Below are positions 6,961 to 14,196 of a stretch of DNA of 17,260 nucleotides, piece after piece. The stretch comes from an uncultured Clostridium sp. (GTDB lineage: Bacteria > Bacillota > Clostridia > TANB77 > CAG-508). Below the pieces are notes generated by a model, which saw nothing but the letters and a program-made list of their open reading frames with translations, was not told the DNA's origin and did not search any database. A program made the position numbers and the translations under genes. The first letter of the stretch is position 1. Every line of letters starts with the position of its first letter. The stretch spans positions 1-17,260 of the forward strand of contig USGK01000030.1 of assembly GCA_900554175.1 (NCBI GenBank), in the 5' to 3' direction.

Positions 6961-7920
6961 TTATCTTGATACCTCTTCTTTATTTACTTTTTTTTTTATT
7001 CCTTCTACTAATTTAAAAACATCCATTATCATTGTTTTTTCCACATCAGATGCCTTTCTTTTGTTCATTGAATCTAGAACTTTTCTTAGTCTTTTTCTAG
7101 AATCTGGTAAAACATATCTATATTCTTCTTCTCTTGAACCATTTATTGCACTTTTTGCATTTTTATATCCAAATTTTCTTGGTATTTTTGAAACATATTT
7201 TTTATCTTCTAATACTTTTTTTATAAATTTTTCATTTTCTCTATTATGTACTGAATAAACAAGTATTGGTTCACTTGGTATTTCTCCTCGTACATATATT
7301 TCTAATACATCATACATTCCATTTTTTTCTATATATTCTATTGTATTAGGCATTCCTGCATATGTTTGGTTATGATGTTCTGGTACAACTAGTCTTCCCC
7401 ATCCTTTTGTTGCTACTTGCCCTTCATATCTTTCTAAAATTGATATTCTGCTTTCTAAATCACATACAGCAATTCCTCTAACTACTACTGTGTATCCCAG
7501 TTTTTTTAATTCTGTAATTGACTCATCTGCAATTCTGTTATTTTTCATTGTTCCTTCAAATATAATATTATATTTTTCTCTTCTTAATTCTTCAAATAGT
7601 CTGCTTGTCCATGTATTACTTTCTTGATCAGTAATTTTTGTATATAATTGTGGGTATAATCTTGCTATTTCGTCACTTTGTGGGTGAAATGGTTTTATTT
7701 CGTCACTATTTATTATTATAACATTATTATCTTCAAACATTCTTGAAGAATATCCTAAAATTCCACTTTTTCCTGCACCAGTTTGTCCACCAACTATTAC
7801 AGCAATAGGATTGTTTTGTGGAGTTTTTCCACTAACATATATTCTTTTTATGATATCATAATATTCATTATGTTCTTCTTCTGTAAGTTTATACTTTTTT
7901 AAAACTTCTTCTTCATTCAT
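6961..7920 (-). CDS. Zeta/PezT-family toxin kinase
   Basis: Zeta toxins phosphorylate UDP-N-acetylglucosamine (UNAG) and so poison peptidoglycan precursor supply. This 319-aa protein shows the family hallmarks: Walker A GGQTGAGKSG (44-53), a following NSDEIKPFHP (71-80), and FEGTMKN (121-127), which corresponds to the usual EGT motif of zeta kinases. The C-terminal third is basic and helical. Its ATG overlaps the preceding small gene by 8 bp, and AAGGAG lies 9 nt upstream, inside that gene; this is the normal layout of an antitoxin-toxin pair. A strong terminator follows at once. It probably stabilises the element in its host. A non-toxic cargo kinase is an alternative, since activity cannot be judged from sequence. 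Confidence 0.9.
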   Translation of the reverse strand: MNEEEVLKKYKLTEEEHNEYYDIIKRIYVSGKTPQNNPIAVIVGGQTGAGKSGILGYSSRMFEDNNVIIINSDEIKPFHPQSDEIARLYPQLYTKITDQESNTWTSRLFEELRREKYNIIFEGTMKNNRIADESITELKKLGYTVVVRGIAVCDLESRISILERYEGQVATKGWGRLVVPEHHNQTYAGMPNTIEYIEKNGMYDVLEIYVRGEIPSEPILVYSVHNRENEKFIKKVLEDKKYVSKIPRKFGYKNAKSAINGSREEEYRYVLPDSRKRLRKVLDSMNKRKASDVEKTMIMDVFKLVEGIKKKVNKEEVSR

Positions 7921-8122
7921 TGATATTTTCTCCTTTTACTTCTGGTCCATATACATTAATTATTTTATCTATAATTTTTTTATCAAATTGGTACATTTTG
8001 GTTCTTTCTTGCATCAAAATTTTTATTTTTTCTTCTTTTGCTTCATTAATTTCTCTTGAAGTTTTTGCAATTTTAGCTGACATAATTTCACTTGCTATTT
8101 CTAATTTAGTATTATTGTTCAT
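7913..8122 (-). CDS. Putative antitoxin paired with the zeta toxin
   Basis: This 69-aa protein is predicted to be mostly helical, rich in Lys, Glu and Ile, with no membrane segment. It directly precedes and overlaps (ATGAATGA) the zeta toxin gene and is read from a good promoter. Epsilon and PezA antitoxins bind the kinase as helical proteins. I do not recognise epsilon or the PezA helix-turn-helix here, so the antitoxin role is inferred from position, size and overlap. The nearest Shine-Dalgarno-like sequence (GGGAG) is rather far from the ATG, about 16 nt, so translation may be weak or the start uncertain. It matches the short antitoxin-like partners expected for kinase toxins but could be a different regulator. 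Confidence 0.7.
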   Translation of the reverse strand: MNNNTKLEIASEIMSAKIAKTSREINEAKEEKIKILMQERTKMYQFDKKIIDKIINVYGPEVKGENINE

Positions 8123-8160
8123 AATTAATAACCATCTTCTCCCTTCTTATAATATATAAA

Positions 8161-8190
8161 ATTATATTATATTTTTACCTGTATTGTCAA
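8161..8190 (-). promoter_or_regulatory. Promoter of the antitoxin-toxin pair
   Basis: On the minus strand a perfect TTGACA (8185-8190) is followed after 18 bp by a perfect TATAAT (8161-8166). It lies about 38 bp before the antitoxin ATG. This gives the cargo its own promoter, independent of the PBP transcript. Confidence 0.8.
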
Positions 8191-8208
8191 TAATAACCTA
8201 TTTAATTT

Positions 8209-8326
8209 AGAAAAAAAAGAGTAAAACTTTCTAAAAACAATTTTATTGTTCAAAATATAGTAATAAATATAGTTATTATTTTTTATGTCTTTTTTGATTG
8301 CTGTTGAATTTTTACTCTTTTTTTCT
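8209..8326 (-). terminator. Long-range inverted repeat at the element entry, terminator-like
   Basis: AAAAAAAGAGTAAAA (about 8212-8226) is repeated in inverted form as TTTTACTCTTTTTTT (8310-8324), about 83 nt apart. On the minus strand the second arm ends in a U-rich run. The position, between the truncated PBP stop codon and the toxin promoter, would let it stop PBP transcription from entering the element. The long AT-rich loop makes simple intrinsic termination uncertain. Confidence 0.45.
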
Positions 8327-8341
8327 GTATTTAATTATAAA

Positions 8342-8383
8342 ACTTCTATTAACATACACCTAGATGGTGTCCCCCCTCTCCAG
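8342..8383. other. Attachment site, right junction (attL/attR half pair)
   Basis: This is the hybrid site at the other end of the element. The core is CA on the minus strand (TG on plus, 8365-8366). The host-side arm CTGGA, read on the minus strand, lies 13-17 bp from the core (8379-8383). The element-side arm lies at 8342-8353, where ACTTCTATTAAC matches ACTGCAATAAAC of the left element arm at 9 of 12 positions in inverted orientation. Both arms are exactly 11 bp from the core. Confidence 0.8.
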
Positions 8384-10061
8384 TTGGATTATATAAAGTA
8401 ACTAAAACCACAAGTTGTGGATCATCAATAGGTGCTACTCCACAAAAAGATGTAACATATTTTCCTGTATTTACACCGTCTTCAGAAGTTCCTGTTTTTC
8501 CCCCTATTCTATATCCTGCAACTTTTGCATTTTTTCCTGTTCCTTCAGAAACAACTGACTCCATCATACTTAAGACTTTTTCACTCGTTTCTTTCGAAAT
8601 AACCTGACTTTTCTTCTCAATCTCAAATTCTGTTTTTTCGCCTGTTTCAGAATTTATCATTGCTTTAGCTATTCTTGGAGTGATTAATGTTCCTCCATTT
8701 GCTATTGAAGAAACAGCTGTTGCCAGTTGAATTGGTGTAATTTCAAAACGTTGACCGAAACTTATTGTTGCAAGTTCAACTGGTCCACATTTATTTTCAG
8801 CAATAAAAATACTATTTGCTTCACCTGGAAGATTTACTCCTGTTTTATTAAGTAATCCAAATTTTTTTAGATAACTAAAATATTTAGTAACTCCAAGTTT
8901 TTGACCAAGGCCAATAAATACAGGATTACATGAATTCATAAGAGCTTGCCTTAAGCTTTCTGAACCATGAGGTCTATAATATCTCCAACATTTTATTCTA
9001 GCTCCTGCAATAGTAATACCACCTGTACAACAAAATTCTCCTGCATTGTCTGTACTTGTTATTCCTTCTTCTAAAGAAGCTGATGCTGTTATTAATTTAA
9101 AAACTGATCCAGGCTCATATGTGTCTGATATTGCTTTATTTCTCCACATAGCTTGTAGATTCTTAGTTTTTTCGCTTTGTTCTATGTTATCCCAATTACT
9201 TAATAGTTGTTCATCATTTATTGTATATGGCTCATTTAAATCATAACCTGGATAAGTAGCCATTGCTAAAATATCTCCATTTTTTGGATTCATTATAACA
9301 ATATTTCCACCATCTGTACATACATTATCTATACATGCTTCTTCTAAATATTTTTCTGCAATTGATTGTATTGTCATATCAATTGTAAGAATTAAATCAT
9401 TCCCATTTATTGCAGATGTATATTTTTCTCCTTCTGTTCCTAACGCTTTTCCTGTAGCATCTTTTGCCTGCGAAATAAATCCTTTTTTACCTGTAATTAA
9501 ATCGTTATATCTTGCCTCAACACCGTCTAATCCCTGATTATCACTTCCACAAAAACCTATAACTTGTGATGCAAGCTTAGTATATGGATAAAATCTCTTA
9601 TTGTCTTCATCTATATTTATACCCTCTTGTATATTATTCTCATTCATCCACTTTCTTAATTCATCTGCTTTTTCTTCGTCAATTTTTTTTACTATTGTTT
9701 CAATTGAACTTCTTTTTTTTACTTTTTTTAGCACATCATCGTAGTTTAATGAAAAAATATCGCAAAATGCTTTAGCTACTTTTTCTTTGTTTGCTTGTTT
9801 TATATTGGTTGGATTAATTGTAATTGTGTATGCTGTCGAGCTTACAGCTAATACATATTTTCCCGTACTATCATAGATTGTTCCTCTTTTAGCATTTACC
9901 ATTCTTTTTTGAACCTGTTGTTCATATGCTTGATTTTGAAGTTTTTTTCCATCTATAAATTGTATAAAAAATAATCTTATAACCAATAGTAGAAAAATAA
10001 AGAATGCTATAAACAAAATTTTTAGCATTCTTTTTTTACACGATAAATTAATATTTTCCAT
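8349..10061 (-). CDS. Class B penicillin-binding protein (FtsI/SpoVD type), truncated by the insertion
   Basis: This is a membrane-anchored DD-transpeptidase that cross-links peptidoglycan during septum or spore-cortex synthesis. From the ATG at 10061 (GAGAGG 10 nt upstream; a TTG at 10079 overlaps that site) it has 570 aa. It shows a membrane helix (12-33), the RGTIYD motif (59-64) of the pedestal domain, then a complete catalytic triad of motifs: SVFK (319-322), SCN (377-379) and KTG (522-524). Native sequence ends at H565. The last five residues (HLGVC) come from the inserted element. The missing 33 residues lie at 3333-3434 and would make a 598-aa protein without a PASTA domain. Loss of the final helix next to the active site probably harms folding, but every catalytic motif remains. 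It follows the DnaB-like gene by 60 bp. Confidence 0.95.
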   Translation of the reverse strand: MENINLSCKKRMLKILFIAFFIFLLLVIRLFFIQFIDGKKLQNQAYEQQVQKRMVNAKRGTIYDSTGKYVLAVSSTAYTITINPTNIKQANKEKVAKAFCDIFSLNYDDVLKKVKKRSSIETIVKKIDEEKADELRKWMNENNIQEGINIDEDNKRFYPYTKLASQVIGFCGSDNQGLDGVEARYNDLITGKKGFISQAKDATGKALGTEGEKYTSAINGNDLILTIDMTIQSIAEKYLEEACIDNVCTDGGNIVIMNPKNGDILAMATYPGYDLNEPYTINDEQLLSNWDNIEQSEKTKNLQAMWRNKAISDTYEPGSVFKLITASASLEEGITSTDNAGEFCCTGGITIAGARIKCWRYYRPHGSESLRQALMNSCNPVFIGLGQKLGVTKYFSYLKKFGLLNKTGVNLPGEANSIFIAENKCGPVELATISFGQRFEITPIQLATAVSSIANGGTLITPRIAKAMINSETGEKTEFEIEKKSQVISKETSEKVLSMMESVVSEGTGKNAKVAGYRIGGKTGTSEDGVNTGKYVTSFCGVAPIDDPQLVVLVTLYNPTGEGGHHLGVC

Positions 10062-10121
10062 AATACATAAACCTCTCAAAATTCTTTTTTATAAATTTAT
10101 GCATATTACGGATTTATATTA

Positions 10122-11855
10122 CTAATTCATATGTTTTAATTTTAAATATCCCAGTTCTTCCCAAAAATTATATGCTAAATTTAACCTAAATAAAACTTTT
10201 GGCTTTGCCCCCGCTCTATTTTTGTCAACTACACAAGCATAATATCTTATATCAGGATCATCAAATTTTTCTAAATCGAAAAATTTTGTATCAACCTCAT
10301 TAAGTGAATATTCGTAATCTCCTAAATTTTCTCTGTTTATTTGTTTTATTAAACAAAGTGTATCTAAAACCTCTTTTACCGTTCTACTTACTGCTAAATC
10401 ATTAATTGTAAGATTAATTGGAAGTGTTGTACTTTCTGTAAGTTGAAGTGTAGAACAAATAAAAAGATTAAAATTTTGTGCTAAATTTGAAAGAATTGTA
10501 GCTGTTCTTTTTATCTCTTCCCCGTTTCCTATATTTGCTGTATCTGTTTTTAATGTATCATAAAAAACATAGTGTATATCTTCTTTATAATAATAATTCA
10601 TTATAGATTTTTTTAGTTCTTCATTTGTATGATCAGTTATATTTGAAAAATAAATAGAATTGTTTATTTGTTTTTTCACCCAATCTGTAACTAATATAGT
10701 CTTATTAAATTCTGTTGAAACCTCTGAAAGTCTCTTTACGAATTCTTTTTGGGTTTCTTTCTCTTTTTTTACAACAAATCCTTTTTCATCAACTTCAACT
10801 TTTTTACAATCATCTGGTCTAAATTTAAATTCTAAAAGTTCTCCTTCTGATTTTTTTATTATTTGTCCATGTAAATCCTGAAAGGCCTTATTATTTAGAA
10901 TAGTAGTAATTAAACATAATTTCATTTTTTCTTCTGACATCTCATTTGAAATTATTAAAACTTTCTTTTTGTGAACAAAAGCTAAATAACTTGCTAGGTT
11001 AATTGTAAATCTACTTTTACCACTATTAGATGGCATTGCATAAGCCATCGTTTCTCCACAACGTATACCTTTAAAAACACTAGATAAAATAGGAAATGGT
11101 AACTCCAATCCATTTGTTAAATTATTATCACTTTCTAATAGGAAATCAGTTAAATCATCATTTAATATTGCTTGTTTAAATTTATCTGTTACTGCTACTT
11201 GATTTACAGCTCCTTCAACCTCTTCTTCTGACATTTTGTCATACAATTTATATTTTACTATGTCTGCTATCTTATCCTGAATAGTTTTTATTGGTGTTTC
11301 TAAGTAATTTTTTCTTAATATTAATAATTTTTTTAATTCAACATATACCTTTTCATCATTTATTTTTTTACTTTCTACTTTATGTTTTAAATTTTCTTTT
11401 AAATCATTAATTTCTAATGTTATTTTTCCAAAATTAAAATCTTTCTTAGCTATAGATGGTGCATATTGCTCACCTTCTGTAAAAAGTATCCCTTTATATA
11501 TTTCTAATAAATTAGGGTTTTCAAAAAAACTTTCAGAATGTAAAATGTAAAACTTTGATATTAACTTTGGATTTAATAATAGCATACCTATATATGTTTC
11601 TTCTAGTTCTCTGTTCTGAAGTTGCTTAGGATATACACTTTCCTTTTCTTCTTCAATTTCATCATTTTTTATTTTTTTTACTTTTGGCTTATCAACATTT
11701 GATTCAATATTAGATATTGCTCTTAATTCATTTAAAGCTTCTTTATACTCATTGTTCTGAATTAATTCATTTATTTTATTTATCTTTTCTAAATTATTTT
11801 TATTTGGCTCTACTTTATTTAAAAGATCATATATTTCATATAATTCATTTTGCAT
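10122..11855 (-). CDS. Divergent DnaB-type helicase-like ATPase
   Basis: This 577-aa protein has a RecA-fold core like replicative DnaB helicase. It shows the P-loop AMPSNSGKSRF (273-283), SNEMS (303-307) in place of the DnaB S-L-E-M motif, Walker B VFYDTL (430-435), STLQL (468-472) with the sensor Gln, and VDKNRAG (543-549) as the arginine-finger loop. Residues 83-125 resemble the DnaB N-terminal domain (ELEETYIGMLLLNPKLI and later FFENPNLLEIYKGI). The first 75 residues form an extra charged helical segment. The P-loop lacks the usual first Gly and has one residue more than DnaB's GRPSMGKT, so it is divergent. It lies between trxA and the PBP gene in one run of genes, not in a replication or phage context. 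It may be a lineage-specific helicase or ATPase rather than the main replicative DnaB. Confidence 0.75.
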   Translation of the reverse strand: MQNELYEIYDLLNKVEPNKNNLEKINKINELIQNNEYKEALNELRAISNIESNVDKPKVKKIKNDEIEEEKESVYPKQLQNRELEETYIGMLLLNPKLISKFYILHSESFFENPNLLEIYKGILFTEGEQYAPSIAKKDFNFGKITLEINDLKENLKHKVESKKINDEKVYVELKKLLILRKNYLETPIKTIQDKIADIVKYKLYDKMSEEEVEGAVNQVAVTDKFKQAILNDDLTDFLLESDNNLTNGLELPFPILSSVFKGIRCGETMAYAMPSNSGKSRFTINLASYLAFVHKKKVLIISNEMSEEKMKLCLITTILNNKAFQDLHGQIIKKSEGELLEFKFRPDDCKKVEVDEKGFVVKKEKETQKEFVKRLSEVSTEFNKTILVTDWVKKQINNSIYFSNITDHTNEELKKSIMNYYYKEDIHYVFYDTLKTDTANIGNGEEIKRTATILSNLAQNFNLFICSTLQLTESTTLPINLTINDLAVSRTVKEVLDTLCLIKQINRENLGDYEYSLNEVDTKFFDLEKFDDPDIRYYACVVDKNRAGAKPKVLFRLNLAYNFWEELGYLKLKHMN

Positions 11856-11904
11856 CTTTAAATTCTTTCCTTTCCAAAGTCATAAATTCGTATTAGAATT
11901 AAGC

Positions 11905-12210
11905 TTAAATATTTTCTAATATTTCTTCTTTGGCTGTTAAACCTACAAATTGTTTTTTTACTTTTCCTTCTTTGATTATTAGAATTGTAGGTATACTCAT
12001 TACATTATATTTTACAGCCATAGAAGGATTTTCATCTACATTTAGTTTTCCTACCTTTATATTAGGATTTTTTTCTGAAATTTCTTCAATAATTGGTGAT
12101 TGCATTTTACAAGGTCCACACCAATCTGCATAAAAGTCAACAATTACAGTTTTTTCTGAATTTAAAACTTCTTTTTCAAAATTTTCATCTGTTATTTTTA
12201 AAGTACTCAT
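11905..12210 (-). CDS. trxA: Thioredoxin
   Basis: This is a 101-aa cytoplasmic disulfide reductase that is reduced by thioredoxin reductase. The active site WCGPC (residues 30-34) is in the typical context VDFYADWCGPCK, and the cis-proline motif MSIPT is at 71-75. The length is standard and there is no signal peptide. A strong GGGAGG ribosome site lies just before the ATG. It follows the acyl-CoA synthetase-like gene after 81 bp and precedes the helicase-like gene by 49 bp. No reductase gene is seen in the window. Confidence 0.97.
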   Translation of the reverse strand: MSTLKITDENFEKEVLNSEKTVIVDFYADWCGPCKMQSPIIEEISEKNPNIKVGKLNVDENPSMAVKYNVMSIPTILIIKEGKVKKQFVGLTAKEEILENI

Positions 12211-12291
12211 AAACTTTCCTCCCTGTTTTTATTATGATTTAAAATTTAAGTTTCATTCATTTAAATTAATTGTATTTTAACATTAAGCTTT

Positions 12292-14028
12292 CTATTTGCC
12301 AAGTATTTTCTTCATTTCTTCAAATCTCTTAACTTTTTTGGTTGTCGTCTTTACAAGTTCTTCATCAGTTATTATCATATTTTGAATGTGTTTATATCTT
12401 GGAAAAGAAGTATTTAATTCCTTTATTTCATTCCAAATAATATTATATAATTCTTTTTCATCAATTTTTCCATATTTTTCATTTACAAAGTCTTTATCAT
12501 ATACAATTTTTACTGAAAGTTTCAAATCTTTTTCATCACCATTTTCTGGCATTCCAAACACCATACATTCTGAGACAATTTCCATTCTATTTATTAAAGT
12601 CTCTATTTCTTCTGGAAATACTTTTTTACCATTTTTTAAAACTATCATATTTTTATTTCTACCAGTAATAAAAATATATCCTTTTTTATCAATATATCCA
12701 AGATCTCCTGTATAAAACCAACCATCTTTTAAGACTTCATTTGTAAGTTCTGGCATTTCATAATAGCCTAGCATAACATTTGGCCCTTTTACTCTAATTT
12801 CTCCTATACCATCTGAATCTTTATTTACTATTTCTATAGTATCATTTAGCATTGGCAATCCAACAGATCCATTTCTTTTATTTTTAAAATCTTCTGCTGC
12901 TATAACAGGTGCTGTTTCACTTAATCCATATCCTTGAACGACTTCTATTCCTAAGTCATTAAATCCTTTCATAATTTTAGCATCTGCAGGAGCTCCTCCC
13001 GAAATTATAAATCTAAGTTCTCCTCCCAATTCATCTATCAATTTCTTAAAAATCTTTCTTCTTATGTCAATATTACATTTAACTAAAAAATTACTTATTA
13101 TACGGGCTTTTTCTATTAACTTTGTTTTGTTTTGTTTTTCAACTTCCTTCATTATAGTTTTATACATTGCTTCTATTAGAACAGGTACTCCTACGAATAT
13201 TGTTACTTTATATTCATTTAAATTTTGCTTAATATATCTTAATCCATCAGGGAATACAGTTCTTACTCCACACGCAATCATCATTATTATACATGTAGAA
13301 CCAAAGATATGATGAAACGGTAAGAATGCAATATTGGTATCTGTTTCTCTTATATCTTCAACACATTGCATAGCATAAATATTTGAAGCTATATTTTTTT
13401 GAGAAAGCATAACAGCCTTTGAAGACGATGTAGTTCCAGAAGTAAATAGTAATATTGCCATTTCATTTTCATTTATTTTGTAATCTTTGTATCCGTTTTC
13501 CCCTTTATTTAATAAAATCTCTCCTTCTTCCAAAAGTTCTTCGACAGATTTAAAACCTTCTATTTTACTCATACATATAAAATTACTTAGATTTGTTTTA
13601 TTATTTGAAATTAAGCTTTCTATTTTATCTAAGTGCTTTTCATCAAATATAATACAGTCTGCTTTACTTCTAATTAGAGAGTTTTCCAATTCGTCATATT
13701 GCAAATCTTTATCCAATGGAACAGAAACCATTCCTCCTAACATATTTGCTAAATGAGAAATGACCCATTCATATCTATTCTTTCCTATAATTGCTATTCT
13801 TTTACCTTTTAATCCAATATTATAAAAAGCTGTTCCTAATTTATTTATATCTTCTAATAATTTTTGATAAGAAATATTTTTATAATTGAATTCTTTACTT
13901 TCTCTTTTGTTATTTTTTTCTTTTATTACAAATGCTATTCTCTCTTTATATTTTTCTGCAGAATTATAAATTATTTCTTTTATCGTGTTGAACTCTTTTA
14001 TAGTATTTTGTTCTTTTATTTTATTCAT
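12292..14028 (-). CDS. AMP-forming acyl-CoA synthetase (long-chain fatty acid ligase type)
   Basis: This is a member of the ANL adenylating superfamily. It activates a carboxylic acid with ATP to an acyl-adenylate and transfers it to CoA. The 578-aa protein has the P-loop LLFTSGTTSSSKAVMLS (193-209), FLPFHHIFG (235-243), GYGLSET (366-372), GWFYTGDLGYIDKKG (436-450), GRNKNMIVLKNGKKVFPEEIE (hinge and A8 region, 456-476) and a C-terminal Lys cluster TTTKKVKR (561-568) holding the likely A10 lysine. The order and length fit long-chain acyl-CoA synthetases such as FadD. The exact substrate cannot be read from sequence. AAGGAG precedes the ATG, and the gene has its own predicted promoter at 14058-14085. 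Nothing nearby belongs to fatty-acid metabolism. Confidence 0.9.
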   Translation of the reverse strand: MNKIKEQNTIKEFNTIKEIIYNSAEKYKERIAFVIKEKNNKRESKEFNYKNISYQKLLEDINKLGTAFYNIGLKGKRIAIIGKNRYEWVISHLANMLGGMVSVPLDKDLQYDELENSLIRSKADCIIFDEKHLDKIESLISNNKTNLSNFICMSKIEGFKSVEELLEEGEILLNKGENGYKDYKINENEMAILLFTSGTTSSSKAVMLSQKNIASNIYAMQCVEDIRETDTNIAFLPFHHIFGSTCIIMMIACGVRTVFPDGLRYIKQNLNEYKVTIFVGVPVLIEAMYKTIMKEVEKQNKTKLIEKARIISNFLVKCNIDIRRKIFKKLIDELGGELRFIISGGAPADAKIMKGFNDLGIEVVQGYGLSETAPVIAAEDFKNKRNGSVGLPMLNDTIEIVNKDSDGIGEIRVKGPNVMLGYYEMPELTNEVLKDGWFYTGDLGYIDKKGYIFITGRNKNMIVLKNGKKVFPEEIETLINRMEIVSECMVFGMPENGDEKDLKLSVKIVYDKDFVNEKYGKIDEKELYNIIWNEIKELNTSFPRYKHIQNMIITDEELVKTTTKKVKRFEEMKKILGK

Positions 14029-14057
14029 AAATATATTCTCCTTTATAGTTTTAACTT

Positions 14058-14085
14058 AGTATATCATAAATTTTAAATTTGTCAC
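14058..14085 (-). promoter_or_regulatory. Promoter of the acyl-CoA synthetase gene
   Basis: On the minus strand GTGACA (14080-14085) is followed after 16 bp by TATACT (14058-14063), about 30 bp before the start codon. Together with the hairpin at 14124-14149 it marks a new transcription unit after znuB. Confidence 0.6.
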
Positions 14086-14123
14086 TAGTATTAACGGTCA
14101 TTTTTTTATTAATATATAAATAA

Positions 14124-14149
14124 CCATAATAATATTTTTATTATTATGG
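14124..14149 (-). terminator. Hairpin after znuB
   Basis: A perfect 11-bp inverted repeat, CCATAATAATA and TATTATTATGG, has a 4-nt loop. It lies 47 bp beyond the znuB stop codon. The following tract on the minus strand is AT-rich but not a clean T run, so termination may be partial. Confidence 0.5.
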
Positions 14150-14196
14150 CTTAAATTATGCTTATATTAATATATAATTATAAATTAAATATTTCA

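Larger units (their letters stand above)
3433..8366 (-). mobile_element. Serine-recombinase integrative element with zeta-toxin cargo, inserted in a PBP gene
   Basis: A 4,932-bp segment separates the two parts of one class B PBP gene. In transcription order it holds a small helical protein, a zeta/PezT-type toxin, a terminator, a structured leader, a 49-aa protein, a frameshifted large serine recombinase and an intact large serine recombinase. All are oriented like the host gene. Its limits come from the PBP reading frame: the only added sequence lies between two CA dinucleotides, and removing one copy plus the element restores GGH followed by QGGGVAAPV. A 2-bp shared core and no longer duplication fit serine integrases. 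No conjugation, replication or phage structural gene is visible. It is best described as a minimal integrative element or transposon; I do not recognise it as a named one. Confidence 0.93.

Noticed and set aside
8349..8366. The HHLGVC ending as the natural C-terminus of the PBP
   Set aside because: The expected QGGGVAAPV continuation is found in frame at the other element end, and the class B PBP family does not end at this point.
3433..8366. Prophage or conjugative element
   Set aside because: Only recombinases, a toxin pair and one small protein fit in the 4.9 kb; no structural, replication, relaxase or secretion gene is seen.
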